From Muraenolepis orangiensis (taxonomy: Eukaryota > Chordata > Actinopteri > Gadiformes > Muraenolepididae), in assembly GCA_027704905.1 (NCBI GenBank), contig CM051013.1, forward strand, positions 13,947,508 through 14,011,507: a stretch of 64,000 nucleotides of DNA. The letters are read 5' to 3'. A program made the position numbers and the translations under genes. Below are positions 38,301 through 53,300 of the stretch, piece by piece. How positions within the stretch are numbered: position 1 is the first letter of the stretch; each line of letters opens with the position of its first letter. The notes under the pieces are model-generated. The model was not told the DNA's origin. It did not search any database and worked only from the letters and a program-made list of their open reading frames with translations.

Positions 38301-41300
38301 CATCGAGTCAAGACCTTAAAGGGTGAGTCCGAGTCAAGACCAAGTCTCTGTGATTTTGGGCTGGTCTAGACCGAGGCCTTAAATTGAAGTCCATCTTGAC
38401 CATGTATTTACTGTGCCTTATTACCGTCACCTGATCCCATCATATTTAAGATCTCCAGCTTCCTTACAGGGAGTTCAAATGAATAAATTCCTATCGACTC
38501 TTGTAGGCTGTCAATTTACGCGGAGTTCCACGTACACAACCTTTTTGTCATTTTCATGTTTCATGTTATATTTAATGCCACATCCGCACAACAAACAGTT
38601 AAAGCACCATCAAGTCCAAATGAAACATTATGTTCAATTTCATATTTTTTCCACACAATTTGTAGTGTGAACACCAGTGCTTCTGATTATTAATGCAAAA
38701 GTCCAACTTTACTATCAATATAAAAACGTTACTGAAGGTGTGAGGTTGGATAATGGGGTCACATTTGAAGCCTTACCATGATCAGCACTCAGGTTTCTCT
38801 TCAGATCGTATAAATCTTTCGCCTTTTACTAAAGATTTCCGTGGAGAGGAACAATATGAGTATCAACTAATTTTTGACGCTCCGCCGAAAGGTGGGGCTT
38901 TCTTTACTTGTCAAATCAATGAAGAATGTCTACTGCGCATTGGTCCAGCAGTATAATGAGGTGGGTCACTTATGTTCTGAATCATGATGGCATATACTTC
39001 TGTCTCATCAGTCCTATACCGTTGGAGTAGCACCTGGCGTTCATGTTATTAGAAACAAGTAGTGAGAACAGTATCAAGACCAATATGTACAAAACGTTTT
39101 GCAATTGTATATACACTGTTCTTTATATGAATTACAAGTTGGCATGAAGGCCGATTTCGTGTCTCCAAACGTATTCAGGTAAAGCGGCTTATATGTTATG
39201 TTTTAACACTTGAACGTGAAACAACCCACAATGCTTGGCGAAACCGAAGGATTCCTTTCTACATTACATTTAAACTAAAACGTTAGGTTGAATACAATCT
39301 TTTTCAACGCAGTCTGTAGCTGGAACACTGGTGCCTCTGATTACTAATGCAAAAGTCCAAATGTACTATCAATATAAAAACGCTACTGAAGGTGTTAGGC
39401 TGGATCATCGGGTCACATTTGAAGACGGACCAAAGTCAGCACTCAGGTTTCTCTTCAGAGCGCATAAATCTTTCGCCTTTTACTAAAGATTTCCGTGGAG
39501 AGGAACAATACGAGTATCAACTAATTTTTGTTGCTCCGCCGAAAGGTGGGCCTTTCTCTTCTTGTCAAAGTGATAACATTTGCCCTTGGACGACCATTGC
39601 AGTGATGGGGATGAGACCATCTGCATCGAGTCAAGACCTTAAAGGGTGAGTCCGAGTCAAGACCAAGTCTCTGTGATTTTGGGCTGGTCTAGACCGAGGC
39701 CTTAAATTGAAGTCCATCTTGACCATGTATTTACTGTGCCTTATTACCGTCACCTGATCCCATCATATTTAAGATCTCCAGCTTCCTTACAGGGAGTTCA
39801 AATGAATAAATTCCTATCGACTCTTGTAGGCTGTCAATTTACGCGGAGTTCCACGTACACAACCTTTTTGTCATTTTCATGTTTCATGTTATATTTAATG
39901 CCACATCCGCACAACAAACAGTTAAAGCACCATCAAGTCCAAATGAAACATTATGTTCAATTTCATATTTTTTCCACACAATTTGTAGTGTGAACACCAG
40001 TGCTTCTGATTATTAATGCAAAAGTCCAACTTTACTATCAATATAAAAACGTTACTGAAGGTGTGAGGTTGGATAATGGGGTCACATTTGAAGCCTTACC
40101 ATGATCAGCACTCAGGTTTCTCTTCAGATCGTATAAATCTTTCGCCTTTTACTAAAGATTTCCGTGGAGAGGAACAATATGAGTATCAACTAATTTTTGA
40201 CGCTCCGCCGAAAGGTGGGGCTTTCTTTACTTGTCAAATCAATGAAGAATGTCTACTGCGCATTGGTCCAGCAGTATAATGAGGTGGGTCACTTATGTTC
40301 TGAATCATGATGGCATATACTTCTGTCTCATCAGTCCTATACCGTTGGAGTAGCACCTGGCGTTCATGTTATTAGAAACAAGTAGTGAGAACAGTATCAA
40401 GACCAATATGTACAAAACGTTTTGCAATTGTATATACACTGTTCTTTATATGAATTACAAGTTGGCATGAAGGCCGATTTCGTGTCTCCAAACGTATTCA
40501 GGTAAAGCGGCTTATATGTTATGTTTTAACACTTGAACGTGAAACAACCCACAATGCTTGGCGAAACCGAAGGATTCCTTTCTACATTACATTTAAACTA
40601 AAACGTTAGGTTGAATACAATCTTTTTCAACGCAGTCTGTAGCTGGAACACTGGTGCCTCTGATTACTAATGCAAAAGTCCAAATGTACTATCAATATAA
40701 AAACGCTACTGAAGGTGTTAGGCTGGATCATCGGGTCACATTTGAAGACGGACCAAAGTCAGCACTCAGGTTTCTCTTCAGAGCGCATAAATCTTTCGCC
40801 TTTTACTAAAGATTTCCGTGGAGAGGAACAATACGAGTATCAACTAATTTTTGTTGCTCCGCCGAAAGGTGGGCCTTTCTCTTCTTGTCAAAGTGATAAC
40901 ATTTGCCCTTGGACGACCATTGCAGTGATGGGGATGAGACCATCTGCATCGAGTCAAGACCTTAAAGGGTGAGTCCGAGTCAAGACCAAGTCTCTGTGAT
41001 TTTGGGCTGGTCTAGACCGAGGCCTTAAATTGAAGTCCATCTTGACCATGTATTTACTGTGCCTTATTACCGTCACCTGATCCCATCATATTTAAGATCT
41101 CCAGCTTCCTTACAGGGAGTTCAAATGAATAAATTCCTATCGACTCTTGTAGGCTGTCAATTTACGCGGAGTTCCACGTACACAACCTTTTTGTCATTTT
41201 CATGTTTCATGTTATATTTAATGCCACATCCGCACAACAAACAGTTAAAGCACCATCAAGTCCAAATGAAACATTATGTTCAATTTCATATTTTTTCCAC

Positions 41301-44300
41301 ACAATTTGTAGTGTGAACACCAGTGCTTCTGATTATTAATGCAAAAGTCCAACTTTACTATCAATATAAAAACGTTACTGAAGGTGTGAGGTTGGATAAT
41401 GGGGTCACATTTGAAGCCTTACCATGATCAGCACTCAGGTTTCTCTTCAGATCGTATAAATCTTTCGCCTTTTACTAAAGATTTCCGTGGAGAGGAACAA
41501 TATGAGTATCAACTAATTTTTGACGCTCCGCCGAAAGGTGGGGCTTTCTTTACTTGTCAAATCAATGAAGAATGTCTACTGCGCATTGGTCCAGCAGTAT
41601 AATGAGGTGGGTCACTTATGTTCTGAATCATGATGGCATATACTTCTGTCTCATCAGTCCTATACCGTTGGAGTAGCACCTGGCGTTCATGTTATTAGAA
41701 ACAAGTAGTGAGAACAGTATCAAGACCAATATGTACAAAACGTTTTGCAATTGTATATACACTGTTCTTTATATGAATTACAAGTTGGCATGAAGGCCGA
41801 TTTCGTGTCTCCAAACGTATTCAGGTAAAGCGGCTTATATGTTATGTTTTAACACTTGAACGTGAAACAACCCACAATGCTTGGCGAAACCGAAGGATTC
41901 CTTTCTACATTACATTTAAACTAAAACGTTAGGTTGAATACAATCTTTTTCAACGCAGTCTGTAGCTGGAACACTGGTGCCTCTGATTACTAATGCAAAA
42001 GTCCAAATGTACTATCAATATAAAAACGCTACTGAAGGTGTTAGGCTGGATCATCGGGTCACATTTGAAGACGGACCAAAGTCAGCACTCAGGTTTCTCT
42101 TCAGAGCGCATAAATCTTTCGCCTTTTACTAAAGATTTCCGTGGAGAGGAACAATACGAGTATCAACTAATTTTTGTTGCTCCGCCGAAAGGTGGGCCTT
42201 TCTCTTCTTGTCAAAGTGATAACATTTGCCCTTGGACGACCATTGCAGTGATGGGGATGAGACCATCTGCATCGAGTCAAGACCTTAAAGGGTGAGTCCG
42301 AGTCAAGACCAAGTCTCTGTGATTTTGGGCTGGTCTAGACCGAGGCCTTAAATTGAAGTCCATCTTGACCATGTATTTACTGTGCCTTATTACCGTCACC
42401 TGATCCCATCATATTTAAGATCTCCAGCTTCCTTACAGGGAGTTCAAATGAATAAATTCCTATCGACTCTTGTAGGCTGTCAATTTACGCGGAGTTCCAC
42501 GTACACAACCTTTTTGTCATTTTCATGTTTCATGTTATATTTAATGCCACATCCGCACAACAAACAGTTAAAGCACCATCAAGTCCAAATGAAACATTAT
42601 GTTCAATTTCATATTTTTTCCACACAATTTGTAGTGTGAACACCAGTGCTTCTGATTATTAATGCAAAAGTCCAACTTTACTATCAATATAAAAACGTTA
42701 CTGAAGGTGTGAGGTTGGATAATGGGGTCACATTTGAAGCCTTACCATGATCAGCACTCAGGTTTCTCTTCAGATCGTATAAATCTTTCGCCTTTTACTA
42801 AAGATTTCCGTGGAGAGGAACAATATGAGTATCAACTAATTTTTGACGCTCCGCCGAAAGGTGGGGCTTTCTTTACTTGTCAAATCAATGAAGAATGTCT
42901 ACTGCGCATTGGTCCAGCAGTATAATGAGGTGGGTCACTTATGTTCTGAATCATGATGGCATATACTTCTGTCTCATCAGTCCTATACCGTTGGAGTAGC
43001 ACCTGGCGTTCATGTTATTAGAAACAAGTAGTGAGAACAGTATCAAGACCAATATGTACAAAACGTTTTGCAATTGTATATACACTGTTCTTTATATGAA
43101 TTACAAGTTGGCATGAAGGCCGATTTCGTGTCTCCAAACGTATTCAGGTAAAGCGGCTTATATGTTATGTTTTAACACTTGAACGTGAAACAACCCACAA
43201 TGCTTGGCGAAACCGAAGGATTCCTTTCTACATTACATTTAAACTAAAACGTTAGGTTGAATACAATCTTTTTCAACGCAGTCTGTAGCTGGAACACTGG
43301 TGCCTCTGATTACTAATGCAAAAGTCCAAATGTACTATCAATATAAAAACGCTACTGAAGGTGTTAGGCTGGATCATCGGGTCACATTTGAAGACGGACC
43401 AAAGTCAGCACTCAGGTTTCTCTTCAGAGCGCATAAATCTTTCGCCTTTTACTAAAGATTTCCGTGGAGAGGAACAATACGAGTATCAACTAATTTTTGT
43501 TGCTCCGCCGAAAGGTGGGCCTTTCTCTTCTTGTCAAAGTGATAACATTTGCCCTTGGACGACCATTGCAGTGATGGGGATGAGACCATCTGCATCGAGT
43601 CAAGACCTTAAAGGGTGAGTCCGAGTCAAGACCAAGTCTCTGTGATTTTGGGCTGGTCTAGACCGAGGCCTTAAATTGAAGTCCATCTTGACCATGTATT
43701 TACTGTGCCTTATTACCGTCACCTGATCCCATCATATTTAAGATCTCCAGCTTCCTTACAGGGAGTTCAAATGAATAAATTCCTATCGACTCTTGTAGGC
43801 TGTCAATTTACGCGGAGTTCCACGTACACAACCTTTTTGTCATTTTCATGTTTCATGTTATATTTAATGCCACATCCGCACAACAAACAGTTAAAGCACC
43901 ATCAAGTCCAAATGAAACATTATGTTCAATTTCATATTTTTTCCACACAATTTGTAGTGTGAACACCAGTGCTTCTGATTATTAATGCAAAAGTCCAACT
44001 TTACTATCAATATAAAAACGTTACTGAAGGTGTGAGGTTGGATAATGGGGTCACATTTGAAGCCTTACCATGATCAGCACTCAGGTTTCTCTTCAGATCG
44101 TATAAATCTTTCGCCTTTTACTAAAGATTTCCGTGGAGAGGAACAATATGAGTATCAACTAATTTTTGACGCTCCGCCGAAAGGTGGGGCTTTCTTTACT
44201 TGTCAAATCAATGAAGAATGTCTACTGCGCATTGGTCCAGCAGTATAATGAGGTGGGTCACTTATGTTCTGAATCATGATGGCATATACTTCTGTCTCAT

Positions 44301-47300
44301 CAGTCCTATACCGTTGGAGTAGCACCTGGCGTTCATGTTATTAGAAACAAGTAGTGAGAACAGTATCAAGACCAATATGTACAAAACGTTTTGCAATTGT
44401 ATATACACTGTTCTTTATATGAATTACAAGTTGGCATGAAGGCCGATTTCGTGTCTCCAAACGTATTCAGGTAAAGCGGCTTATATGTTATGTTTTAACA
44501 CTTGAACGTGAAACAACCCACAATGCTTGGCGAAACCGAAGGATTCCTTTCTACATTACATTTAAACTAAAACGTTAGGTTGAATACAATCTTTTTCAAC
44601 GCAGTCTGTAGCTGGAACACTGGTGCCTCTGATTACTAATGCAAAAGTCCAAATGTACTATCAATATAAAAACGCTACTGAAGGTGTTAGGCTGGATCAT
44701 CGGGTCACATTTGAAGACGGACCAAAGTCAGCACTCAGGTTTCTCTTCAGAGCGCATAAATCTTTCGCCTTTTACTAAAGATTTCCGTGGAGAGGAACAA
44801 TACGAGTATCAACTAATTTTTGTTGCTCCGCCGAAAGGTGGGCCTTTCTCTTCTTGTCAAAGTGATAACATTTGCCCTTGGACGACCATTGCAGTGATGG
44901 GGATGAGACCATCTGCATCGAGTCAAGACCTTAAAGGGTGAGTCCGAGTCAAGACCAAGTCTCTGTGATTTTGGGCTGGTCTAGACCGAGGCCTTAAATT
45001 GAAGTCCATCTTGACCATGTATTTACTGTGCCTTATTACCGTCACCTGATCCCATCATATTTAAGATCTCCAGCTTCCTTACAGGGAGTTCAAATGAATA
45101 AATTCCTATCGACTCTTGTAGGCTGTCAATTTACGCGGAGTTCCACGTACACAACCTTTTTGTCATTTTCATGTTTCATGTTATATTTAATGCCACATCC
45201 GCACAACAAACAGTTAAAGCACCATCAAGTCCAAATGAAACATTATGTTCAATTTCATATTTTTTCCACACAATTTGTAGTGTGAACACCAGTGCTTCTG
45301 ATTATTAATGCAAAAGTCCAACTTTACTATCAATATAAAAACGTTACTGAAGGTGTGAGGTTGGATAATGGGGTCACATTTGAAGCCTTACCATGATCAG
45401 CACTCAGGTTTCTCTTCAGATCGTATAAATCTTTCGCCTTTTACTAAAGATTTCCGTGGAGAGGAACAATATGAGTATCAACTAATTTTTGACGCTCCGC
45501 CGAAAGGTGGGGCTTTCTTTACTTGTCAAATCAATGAAGAATGTCTACTGCGCATTGGTCCAGCAGTATAATGAGGTGGGTCACTTATGTTCTGAATCAT
45601 GATGGCATATACTTCTGTCTCATCAGTCCTATACCGTTGGAGTAGCACCTGGCGTTCATGTTATTAGAAACAAGTAGTGAGAACAGTATCAAGACCAATA
45701 TGTACAAAACGTTTTGCAATTGTATATACACTGTTCTTTATATGAATTACAAGTTGGCATGAAGGCCGATTTCGTGTCTCCAAACGTATTCAGGTAAAGC
45801 GGCTTATATGTTATGTTTTAACACTTGAACGTGAAACAACCCACAATGCTTGGCGAAACCGAAGGATTCCTTTCTACATTACATTTAAACTAAAACGTTA
45901 GGTTGAATACAATCTTTTTCAACGCAGTCTGTAGCTGGAACACTGGTGCCTCTGATTACTAATGCAAAAGTCCAAATGTACTATCAATATAAAAACGCTA
46001 CTGAAGGTGTTAGGCTGGATCATCGGGTCACATTTGAAGACGGACCAAAGTCAGCACTCAGGTTTCTCTTCAGAGCGCATAAATCTTTCGCCTTTTACTA
46101 AAGATTTCCGTGGAGAGGAACAATACGAGTATCAACTAATTTTTGTTGCTCCGCCGAAAGGTGGGCCTTTCTCTTCTTGTCAAAGTGATAACATTTGCCC
46201 TTGGACGACCATTGCAGTGATGGGGATGAGACCATCTGCATCGAGTCAAGACCTTAAAGGGTGAGTCCGAGTCAAGACCAAGTCTCTGTGATTTTGGGCT
46301 GGTCTAGACCGAGGCCTTAAATTGAAGTCCATCTTGACCATGTATTTACTGTGCCTTATTACCGTCACCTGATCCCATCATATTTAAGATCTCCAGCTTC
46401 CTTACAGGGAGTTCAAATGAATAAATTCCTATCGACTCTTGTAGGCTGTCAATTTACGCGGAGTTCCACGTACACAACCTTTTTGTCATTTTCATGTTTC
46501 ATGTTATATTTAATGCCACATCCGCACAACAAACAGTTAAAGCACCATCAAGTCCAAATGAAACATTATGTTCAATTTCATATTTTTTCCACACAATTTG
46601 TAGTGTGAACACCAGTGCTTCTGATTATTAATGCAAAAGTCCAACTTTACTATCAATATAAAAACGTTACTGAAGGTGTGAGGTTGGATAATGGGGTCAC
46701 ATTTGAAGCCTTACCATGATCAGCACTCAGGTTTCTCTTCAGATCGTATAAATCTTTCGCCTTTTACTAAAGATTTCCGTGGAGAGGAACAATATGAGTA
46801 TCAACTAATTTTTGACGCTCCGCCGAAAGGTGGGGCTTTCTTTACTTGTCAAATCAATGAAGAATGTCTACTGCGCATTGGTCCAGCAGTATAATGAGGT
46901 GGGTCACTTATGTTCTGAATCATGATGGCATATACTTCTGTCTCATCAGTCCTATACCGTTGGAGTAGCACCTGGCGTTCATGTTATTAGAAACAAGTAG
47001 TGAGAACAGTATCAAGACCAATATGTACAAAACGTTTTGCAATTGTATATACACTGTTCTTTATATGAATTACAAGTTGGCATGAAGGCCGATTTCGTGT
47101 CTCCAAACGTATTCAGGTAAAGCGGCTTATATGTTATGTTTTAACACTTGAACGTGAAACAGACCCACAATGCTTGGCGAAACCGAAGGATTCCTTTCTA
47201 CATTACATTTAAACTAAAACGTTAGGTTGAATACAATCTTTTTCAACGCAGTCTGTAGCTGGAACACTGGTGCCTCTGATTACTAATGCAAAAGTCCAAA

Positions 47301-50300
47301 TGTACTATCAATATAAAAACGCTACTGAAGGTGTTAGGCTGGATCATCGGGTCACATTTGAAGACGGACCAAAGTCAGCACTCAGGTTTCTCTTCAGAGC
47401 GCATAAATCTTTCGCCTTTTACTAAAGATTTCCGTGGAGAGGAACAATACGAGTATCAACTAATTTTTGTTGCTCCGCCGAAAGGTGGGCCTTTCTCTTC
47501 TTGTCAAAGTGATAACATTTGCCCTTGGACGACCATTGCAGTGATGGGGATGAGACCATCTGCATCGAGTCAAGACCTTAAAGGGTGAGTCCGAGTCAAG
47601 ACCAAGTCTCTGTGATTTTGGGCTGGTCTAGACCGAGGCCTTAAATTGAAGTCCATCTTGACCATGTATTTACTGTGCCTTATTACCGTCACCTGATCCC
47701 ATCATATTTAAGATCTCCAGCTTCCTTACAGGGAGTTCAAATGAATAAATTCCTATCGACTCTTGTAGGCTGTCAATTTACGCGGAGTTCCACGTACACA
47801 ACCTTTTTGTCATTTTCATGTTTCATGTTATATTTAATGCCACATCCGCACAACAAACAGTTAAAGCACCATCAAGTCCAAATGAAACATTATGTTCAAT
47901 TTCATATTTTTTCCACACAATTTGTAGTGTGAACACCAGTGCTTCTGATTATTAATGCAAAAGTCCAACTTTACTATCAATATAAAAACGTTACTGAAGG
48001 TGTGAGGTTGGATAATGGGGTCACATTTGAAGCCTTACCATGATCAGCACTCAGGTTTCTCTTCAGATCGTATAAATCTTTCGCCTTTTACTAAAGATTT
48101 CCGTGGAGAGGAACAATATGAGTATCAACTAATTTTTGACGCTCCGCCGAAAGGTGGGGCTTTCTTTACTTGTCAAATCAATGAAGAATGTCTACTGCGC
48201 ATTGGTCCAGCAGTATAATGAGGTGGGTCACTTATGTTCTGAATCATGATGGCATATACTTCTGTCTCATCAGTCCTATACCGTTGGAGTAGCACCTGGC
48301 GTTCATGTTATTAGAAACAAGTAGTGAGAACAGTATCAAGACCAATATGTACAAAACGTTTTGCAATTGTATATACACTGTTCTTTATATGAATTACAAG
48401 TTGGCATGAAGGCCGATTTCGTGTCTCCAAACGTATTCAGGTAAAGCGGCTTATATGTTATGTTTTAACACTTGAACGTGAAACAGATCGCCTACCCACA
48501 ATGCTTGGCGAAACCGAAGGATTCCTTTCTACATTACATTTAAACTAAAACGTTAGGTTGAATACAATCTTTTTCAACGCAGTCTGTAGCTGGAACACTG
48601 GTGCCTCTGATTACTAATGCAAAAGTCCAAATGTACTATCAATATAAAAACGCTACTGAAGGTGTTAGGCTGGATCATCGGGTCACATTTGAAGACGGAC
48701 CAAAGTCAGCACTCAGGTTTCTCTTCAGAGCGCATAAATCTTTCGCCTTTTACTAAAGATTTCCGTGGAGAGGAACAATACGAGTATCAACTAATTTTTG
48801 TTGCTCCGCCGAAAGGTGGGCCTTTCTCTTCTTGTCAAAGTGATAACATTTGCCCTTGGACGACCATTGCAGTGATGGGGATGAGACCATCTGCATCGAG
48901 TCAAGACCTTAAAGGGTGAGTCCGAGTCAAGACCAAGTCTCTGTGATTTTGGGCTGGTCTAGACCGAGGCCTTAAATTGAAGTCCATCTTGACCATGTAT
49001 TTACTGTGCCTTATTACCGTCACCTGATCCCATCATATTTAAGATCTCCAGCTTCCTTACAGGGAGTTCAAATGAATAAATTCCTATCGACTCTTGTAGG
49101 CTGTCAATTTACGCGGAGTTCCACGTACACAACCTTTTTGTCATTTTCATGTTTCATGTTATATTTAATGCCACATCCGCACAACAAACAGTTAAAGCAC
49201 CATCAAGTCCAAATGAAACATTATGTTCAATTTCATATTTTTTCCACACAATTTGTAGTGTGAACACCAGTGCTTCTGATTATTAATGCAAAAGTCCAAC
49301 TTTACTATCAATATAAAAACGTTACTGAAGGTGTGAGGTTGGATAATGGGGTCACATTTGAAGCCTTACCATGATCAGCACTCAGGTTTCTCTTCAGATC
49401 GTATAAATCTTTCGCCTTTTACTAAAGATTTCCGTGGAGAGGAACAATATGAGTATCAACTAATTTTTGACGCTCCGCCGAAAGGTGGGGCTTTCTTTAC
49501 TTGTCAAATCAATGAAGAATGTCTACTGCGCATTGGTCCAGCAGTATAATGAGGTGGGTCACTTATGTTCTGAATCATGATGGCATATACTTCTGTCTCA
49601 TCAGTCCTATACCGTTGGAGTAGCACCTGGCGTTCATGTTATTAGAAACAAGTAGTGAGAACAGTATCAAGACCAATATGTACAAAACGTTTTGCAATTG
49701 TATATACACTGTTCTTTATATGAATTACAAGTTGGCATGAAGGCCGATTTCGTGTCTCCAAACGTATTCAGGTAAAGCGGCTTATATGTTATGTTTTAAC
49801 ACTTGAACGTGAAACAAGATCGCCTACCCACAATGCTTGGCGAAACCGAAGGATTCCTTTCTACATTACATTTAAACTAAAACGTTAGGTTGAATACAAT
49901 CTTTTTCAACGCAGTCTGTAGCTGGAACACTGGTGCCTCTGATTACTAATGCAAAAGTCCAAATGTACTATCAATATAAAAACGCTACTGAAGGTGTTAG
50001 GCTGGATCATCGGGTCACATTTGAAGACGGACCAAAGTCAGCACTCAGGTTTCTCTTCAGAGCGCATAAATCTTTCGCCTTTTACTAAAGATTTCCGTGG
50101 AGAGGAACAATACGAGTATCAACTAATTTTTGTTGCTCCGCCGAAAGGTGGGCCTTTCTCTTCTTGTCAAAGTGATAACATTTGCCCTTGGACGACCATT
50201 GCAGTGATGGGGATGAGACCATCTGCATCGAGTCAAGACCTTAAAGGGTGAGTCCGAGTCAAGACCAAGTCTCTGTGATTTTGGGCTGGTCTAGACCGAG

Positions 50301-53300
50301 GCCTTAAATTGAAGTCCATCTTGACCATGTATTTACTGTGCCTTATTACCGTCACCTGATCCCATCATATTTAAGATCTCCAGCTTCCTTACAGGGAGTT
50401 CAAATGAATAAATTCCTATCGACTCTTGTAGGCTGTCAATTTACGCGGAGTTCCACGTACACAACCTTTTTGTCATTTTCATGTTTCATGTTATATTTAA
50501 TGCCACATCCGCACAACAAACAGTTAAAGCACCATCAAGTCCAAATGAAACATTATGTTCAATTTCATATTTTTTCCACACAATTTGTAGTGTGAACACC
50601 AGTGCTTCTGATTATTAATGCAAAAGTCCAACTTTACTATCAATATAAAAACGTTACTGAAGGTGTGAGGTTGGATAATGGGGTCACATTTGAAGCCTTA
50701 CCATGATCAGCACTCAGGTTTCTCTTCAGATCGTATAAATCTTTCGCCTTTTACTAAAGATTTCCGTGGAGAGGAACAATATGAGTATCAACTAATTTTT
50801 GACGCTCCGCCGAAAGGTGGGGCTTTCTTTACTTGTCAAATCAATGAAGAATGTCTACTGCGCATTGGTCCAGCAGTATAATGAGGTGGGTCACTTATGT
50901 TCTGAATCATGATGGCATATACTTCTGTCTCATCAGTCCTATACCGTTGGAGTAGCACCTGGCGTTCATGTTATTAGAAACAAGTAGTGAGAACAGTATC
51001 AAGACCAATATGTACAAAACGTTTTGCAATTGTATATACACTGTTCTTTATATGAATTACAAGTTGGCATGAAGGCCGATTTCGTGTCTCCAAACGTATT
51101 CAGGTAAAGCGGCTTATATGTTATGTTTTAACACTTGAACGTGAAACAAGATCGCCTACCCACAATGCTTGGCGAAACCGAAGGATTCCTTTCTACATTA
51201 CATTTAAACTAAAACGTTAGGTTGAATACAATCTTTTTCAACGCAGTCTGTAGCTGGAACACTGGTGCCTCTGATTACTAATGCAAAAGTCCAAATGTAC
51301 TATCAATATAAAAACGCTACTGAAGGTGTTAGGCTGGATCATCGGGTCACATTTGAAGACGGACCAAAGTCAGCACTCAGGTTTCTCTTCAGAGCGCATA
51401 AATCTTTCGCCTTTTACTAAAGATTTCCGTGGAGAGGAACAATACGAGTATCAACTAATTTTTGTTGCTCCGCCGAAAGGTGGGCCTTTCTCTTCTTGTC
51501 AAAGTGATAACATTTGCCCTTGGACGACCATTGCAGTGATGGGGATGAGACCATCTGCATCGAGTCAAGACCTTAAAGGGTGAGTCCGAGTCAAGACCAA
51601 GTCTCTGTGATTTTGGGCTGGTCTAGACCGAGGCCTTAAATTGAAGTCCATCTTGACCATGTATTTACTGTGCCTTATTACCGTCACCTGATCCCATCAT
51701 ATTTAAGATCTCCAGCTTCCTTACAGGGAGTTCAAATGAATAAATTCCTATCGACTCTTGTAGGCTGTCAATTTACGCGGAGTTCCACGTACACAACCTT
51801 TTTGTCATTTTCATGTTTCATGTTATATTTAATGCCACATCCGCACAACAAACAGTTAAAGCACCATCAAGTCCAAATGAAACATTATGTTCAATTTCAT
51901 ATTTTTTCCACACAATTTGTAGTGTGAACACCAGTGCTTCTGATTATTAATGCAAAAGTCCAACTTTACTATCAATATAAAAACGTTACTGAAGGTGTGA
52001 GGTTGGATAATGGGGTCACATTTGAAGCCTTACCATGATCAGCACTCAGGTTTCTCTTCAGATCGTATAAATCTTTCGCCTTTTACTAAGATTTCCGTGG
52101 AGAGGAACAATATGAGTATCAACTAATTTTTGACGCTCCGCCGAAAGGTGGGGCTTTCTTTACTTGTCAAATCAATGAAGAATGTCTACTGCGCATTGGT
52201 CCAGCAGTATAATGAGGTGGGTCACTTATGTTCTGAATCATGATGGCATATACTTCTGTCTCATCAGTCCTATACCGTTGGAGTAGCACCTGGCGTTCAT
52301 GTTATTAGAAACAAGTAGTGAGAACAGTATCAAGACCAATATGTACAAAACGTTTTGCAATTGTATATACACTGTTCTTTATATGAATTACAAGTTGGCA
52401 TGAAGGCCGATTTTGTGTCTCCAAACGTATTCAGGTAAAGCGGCTTATATGTTATGTTTTAACACTTGAACGTGAAACAAGATCGCCTACCCACAATGCT
52501 TGGCGAAACCGAAGGATTCCTTTCTACATTACATTTAAACTAAACGTTAGGTTGAATACAATCTTTTTCAACGCAGTCTGTAGCTGGAACACTGGTGCCT
52601 CTGATTACTAATGCAAAAGTCCAAATGTACTATCAATATAAAAACGCTACTGAAGGTGTTAGGCTGGATCATCGGGTCACATTTGAAGACGGACCAAAGT
52701 CAGCACTCAGTTTTCTCTTCAGAGCGCATAAATCTTTCGCCTTTTACTAAAGATTTCCGTGGAGAGGACAATACGAGTATCAACAATTTTTGTTGCTCCG
52801 CCGAAAGGTGGGCCTTTCTCTTCTTGTCAAAGTGATAACATTTGCCCTTGGACGACCATTGCAGTGATGGGGATGAGACCATCTGCATCGAGTCAAGACC
52901 TTAAAGGGTGAGTCCGAGTCAAGACCAGTCTCTGTGATTTGGGCTGGTCTAGACCGAGCCTTAAATTGAAGTCCATCTTGACCATGTATTTACTGTGCCT
53001 TATTACCGTCACCTGATCCCATCATATTTAAGATCTCCAGCTTCCTTACAGGGAGTTCAAATGAATAAATTCCTATCGACTCTTGTAGGCTGTCAATTTA
53101 CGCGGAGTTTCCACGTACACAACCTTTTTGTCATTTTCATGTTTCATGTTATATTTAATGCCACATCCGCACAACAAACAGTTAAAGCACCATCAAGTCC
53201 AAATGAAACATTATGTTCAATTTCATATTTTTTCCACACAATTTGTAGTGTGAACACCAGTGCTTCTGATTATTAATGCAAAAGTCCAACTTTACTATCA

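Noticed and set aside
20809..51927. 100-, 85- and 67-codon frames repeated in every macrosatellite unit as genes
   Set aside because: They are copied with the satellite and start at incidental ATG, GTG or similar codons. They carry no known domain. Conservation is explained by homogenisation, so no function is claimed.
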